Positions 14,184 to 15,353 of a DNA stretch of 15,353 nucleotides are shown here, one piece after another. The stretch spans positions 1-15,353 of the forward strand of contig JAVBOP010000002.1 in the NCBI GenBank assembly GCA_031550405.1, written 5' to 3'. Under the pieces are notes generated by a model. The model had not been told where the DNA came from. It did no database searches and was given only the letters and a program-made list of their open reading frames with translations. Every line of letters begins with the position of its first letter. Position 1 is the stretch's first letter. This stretch comes from JAVBOP01 sp031550405 (GTDB taxonomy: Bacteria > Bacteroidota > Ignavibacteria > Kapaibacteriales > UBA2268). Made by a program: the position numbers and the translations under genes.

Positions 14184-15212
14184 TTGACTCAAACAAATAA
14201 TTTTCTTATAATTCGCTTATCTTCAATTGGAGATATAATTTTAACATCACCTCTAATTCGTTCATTGCGAAGGACTTATAGCGATGCAAGAATAGATTTT
14301 TTAGTAAATAATATATTCAAAGAAATCATTGAATATAATCCATACATTGATAATATCATTGTTTATGAAAAAAACAATTCAATTTATGAAAATAATTTCA
14401 TAAAACAAAACATTCCAAGCGATTATAAAATTATAGACTTACAAAATAATATACGAAGTACTGTATTTCGACACGGCATTTACTCTGAAATTGCAAAAAT
14501 GAATAAGCGGCGCTTGCAAAAATTATCAATGGTTTATTTAAAAAAAATGCCTGAAATTGCAAAACAGATTCCAATATTATACATTGAAACAGCAAAAAAA
14601 TTTGATGTCGAGTATGATGGAAATGGGCTTGAAATATGGTTGCCCGAAGAAAAATTCGAAAAAAAATACGTGCCTGCAACGAGAAAAAATAATCATGAAA
14701 TCAAGAAAATTGCAATAGCTCCGGGAGCCAAACATGCAACAAAACGCTGGCTTCCTGAGTATTTCGCAGAGCTAATAGATAAATTAAATCATAATTATAG
14801 TTTAAATTTTTATTTACTCGGCGGCATTGACGACGTAAAAATATGCAGCGAAATTATGAATTTTATAAAAATAAAAAAGGCAAATATATTTGATTGTTCT
14901 GGACAAACCTCTATTTTACAGACAGTTACATTGATTGATAATTGCGATTTACTCATCAGCAACGATTCGAGCATAATGCACATTGGAGCAGCTAGAAATG
15001 TGCCGACTATTGCAATTTTTGGCTCAACAGTGCCTCAATTTGGTTTCTCTCCATTTCATGTAAAAAATGTAATTTGCGAAATAAATATCAAGTGTCGGCC
15101 TTGTACTCACATTGGCTTGTCCAAATGTCCTCAAAAACATTTTAACTGCATGAAGCTACTGGCACCGGACATGATTTTGGAGACAATAGATTATTTAATA
15201 AAAAAATATTAA
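14184..15212 (+). CDS. Glycosyltransferase family 9 (heptosyltransferase-like)
   Basis: The 342 residues have both Rossmann halves of GT9 (GT-B fold) enzymes. The N-terminal half opens FLIIRLSSIGDIILTSPLIR, the acceptor-side signature of ADP-heptose:LPS heptosyltransferases. The C-terminal half contains IAIAPGAKHATKRWLPEYFA, FYLLGGIDDVKIC, DCSGQTSILQ and LLISNDSSIMHIGAARNVPT, the sugar-nucleotide side, with a Cys-rich end CRPC...KCPQ...FNC. It would act at the inner face of the cytoplasmic membrane in lipopolysaccharide core or similar glycan assembly. TTG 14184 is the likely start, since no ATG precedes the first motif in frame; an upstream non-ATG start is possible. Codons are strongly A+T-rich. 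The palindrome copy D lies inside the gene. Confidence 0.85.
   Translation: MTQTNNFLIIRLSSIGDIILTSPLIRSLRRTYSDARIDFLVNNIFKEIIEYNPYIDNIIVYEKNNSIYENNFIKQNIPSDYKIIDLQNNIRSTVFRHGIYSEIAKMNKRRLQKLSMVYLKKMPEIAKQIPILYIETAKKFDVEYDGNGLEIWLPEEKFEKKYVPATRKNNHEIKKIAIAPGAKHATKRWLPEYFAELIDKLNHNYSLNFYLLGGIDDVKICSEIMNFIKIKKANIFDCSGQTSILQTVTLIDNCDLLISNDSSIMHIGAARNVPTIAIFGSTVPQFGFSPFHVKNVICEINIKCRPCTHIGLSKCPQKHFNCMKLLAPDMILETIDYLIKKY
14362..14404. repeat. Exact 8-N6-8 palindrome, copy D, with extra half-site
   Basis: TTTATGAA-AATAAT-TTCATAAA occupies 14383-14404, encoding IYENNFIK. An additional TTTATGAA half-site lies at 14362-14369, exactly 21 bases (two helical turns) upstream in the same orientation. Confidence 0.7.
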
Positions 15213-15351
15213 TAATATATGTATCATATATTTCTTCCAATTTTGCAAAATGCACACTATCCATAATAAAATTAGATAGCAAATAATCCATAAATACTTG
15301 ATTTTTATTAACTAATTCTGCAAAACAATTTTTTTCATTGGCTTCGACTAT
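15142..15351 (-). CDS. Possible 3' end of a convergent gene (partial)
   Basis: An open minus-strand frame of 69 codons enters from the right edge and stops at 15144-15142. It includes NKNQVFMDYLLSNFIMDSVH and FAKLEEIYDTYI, a plausible helical protein end. It would overlap the glycosyltransferase 3' end by about 70 bases, which argues against the last part being coding. No family is recognised. Confidence 0.25.
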   Translation of the reverse strand: MVEANEKNCFAELVNKNQVFMDYLLSNFIMDSVHFAKLEEIYDTYIINIFLLNNLLSPKSCPVPVASCS

Positions 15352-15353
15352 TT

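Overview
The window looks like a chromosomal segment of an anaerobic or facultative member of the Bacteroidota / wider FCB group (for example Ignavibacteria- or Kapabacteria-like); this is inference. Support: most genes lack Shine-Dalgarno sites; several promoters fit the Bacteroidota pattern TTTG-N19-TAnnTTTG, two of them exactly, upstream of the hydrogenase-like sensor and the STAS gene; a very large secreted fibre-type protein of a kind common in these phyla; a remnant of a Bacteroidota-style VgrG; and a tRNA-Pro without an encoded CCA end.

Layout. 1-930 is a graveyard of mobile DNA: the 3' end of an unidentified gene, an 85-bp element with terminal inverted repeats, and an IS630-type element that keeps near-perfect terminal repeats and flanking TA but has lost the middle of its transposase. 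929-1699 (minus) encodes an exported SGNH/GDSL hydrolase. 1789-1864 is tRNA-Pro(GGG) with a terminator. 2226-8552 is one 2108-residue exported fibre-like protein, built of an N-terminal globular domain, a coiled coil with a 42-residue repeat, beta-solenoid-like blocks with an 11-residue repeat, nine [TS]K-x-YVD modules and a C-terminal cap.

8842-11759 (minus) is a two-gene operon with overlapping ends: a ferredoxin / [FeFe]-hydrogenase-like / Fe-S / PAS protein (HydS-type sensor) and a SpoIIE-type PP2C phosphatase. A SpoIIAA-like STAS anti-anti-sigma protein lies 2 kb away (13730-14080, minus). Together they suggest a redox-responsive partner-switching pathway; the matching HATPase kinase and sigma factor are not in the window. 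Between them lie a DUF6994-like gene (12114-12791, minus) and a junction where a VgrG C-terminal fragment meets an IS5-type transposase C-terminal fragment, both missing their 5' parts. A GT9 heptosyltransferase-like gene (14184-15212, plus) and a possible convergent partial ORF end the window.

The least expected signal is a palindrome TTTATGAA-N6-TTCATAAA that occurs exactly four times (3082, 8807, 12842, 14383), always with a 6-base spacer, plus one degenerate copy at 1934. Two copies lie inside genes, one between convergent genes, and one directly upstream of a predicted promoter in the position of a Crp/Fnr-type activator site.
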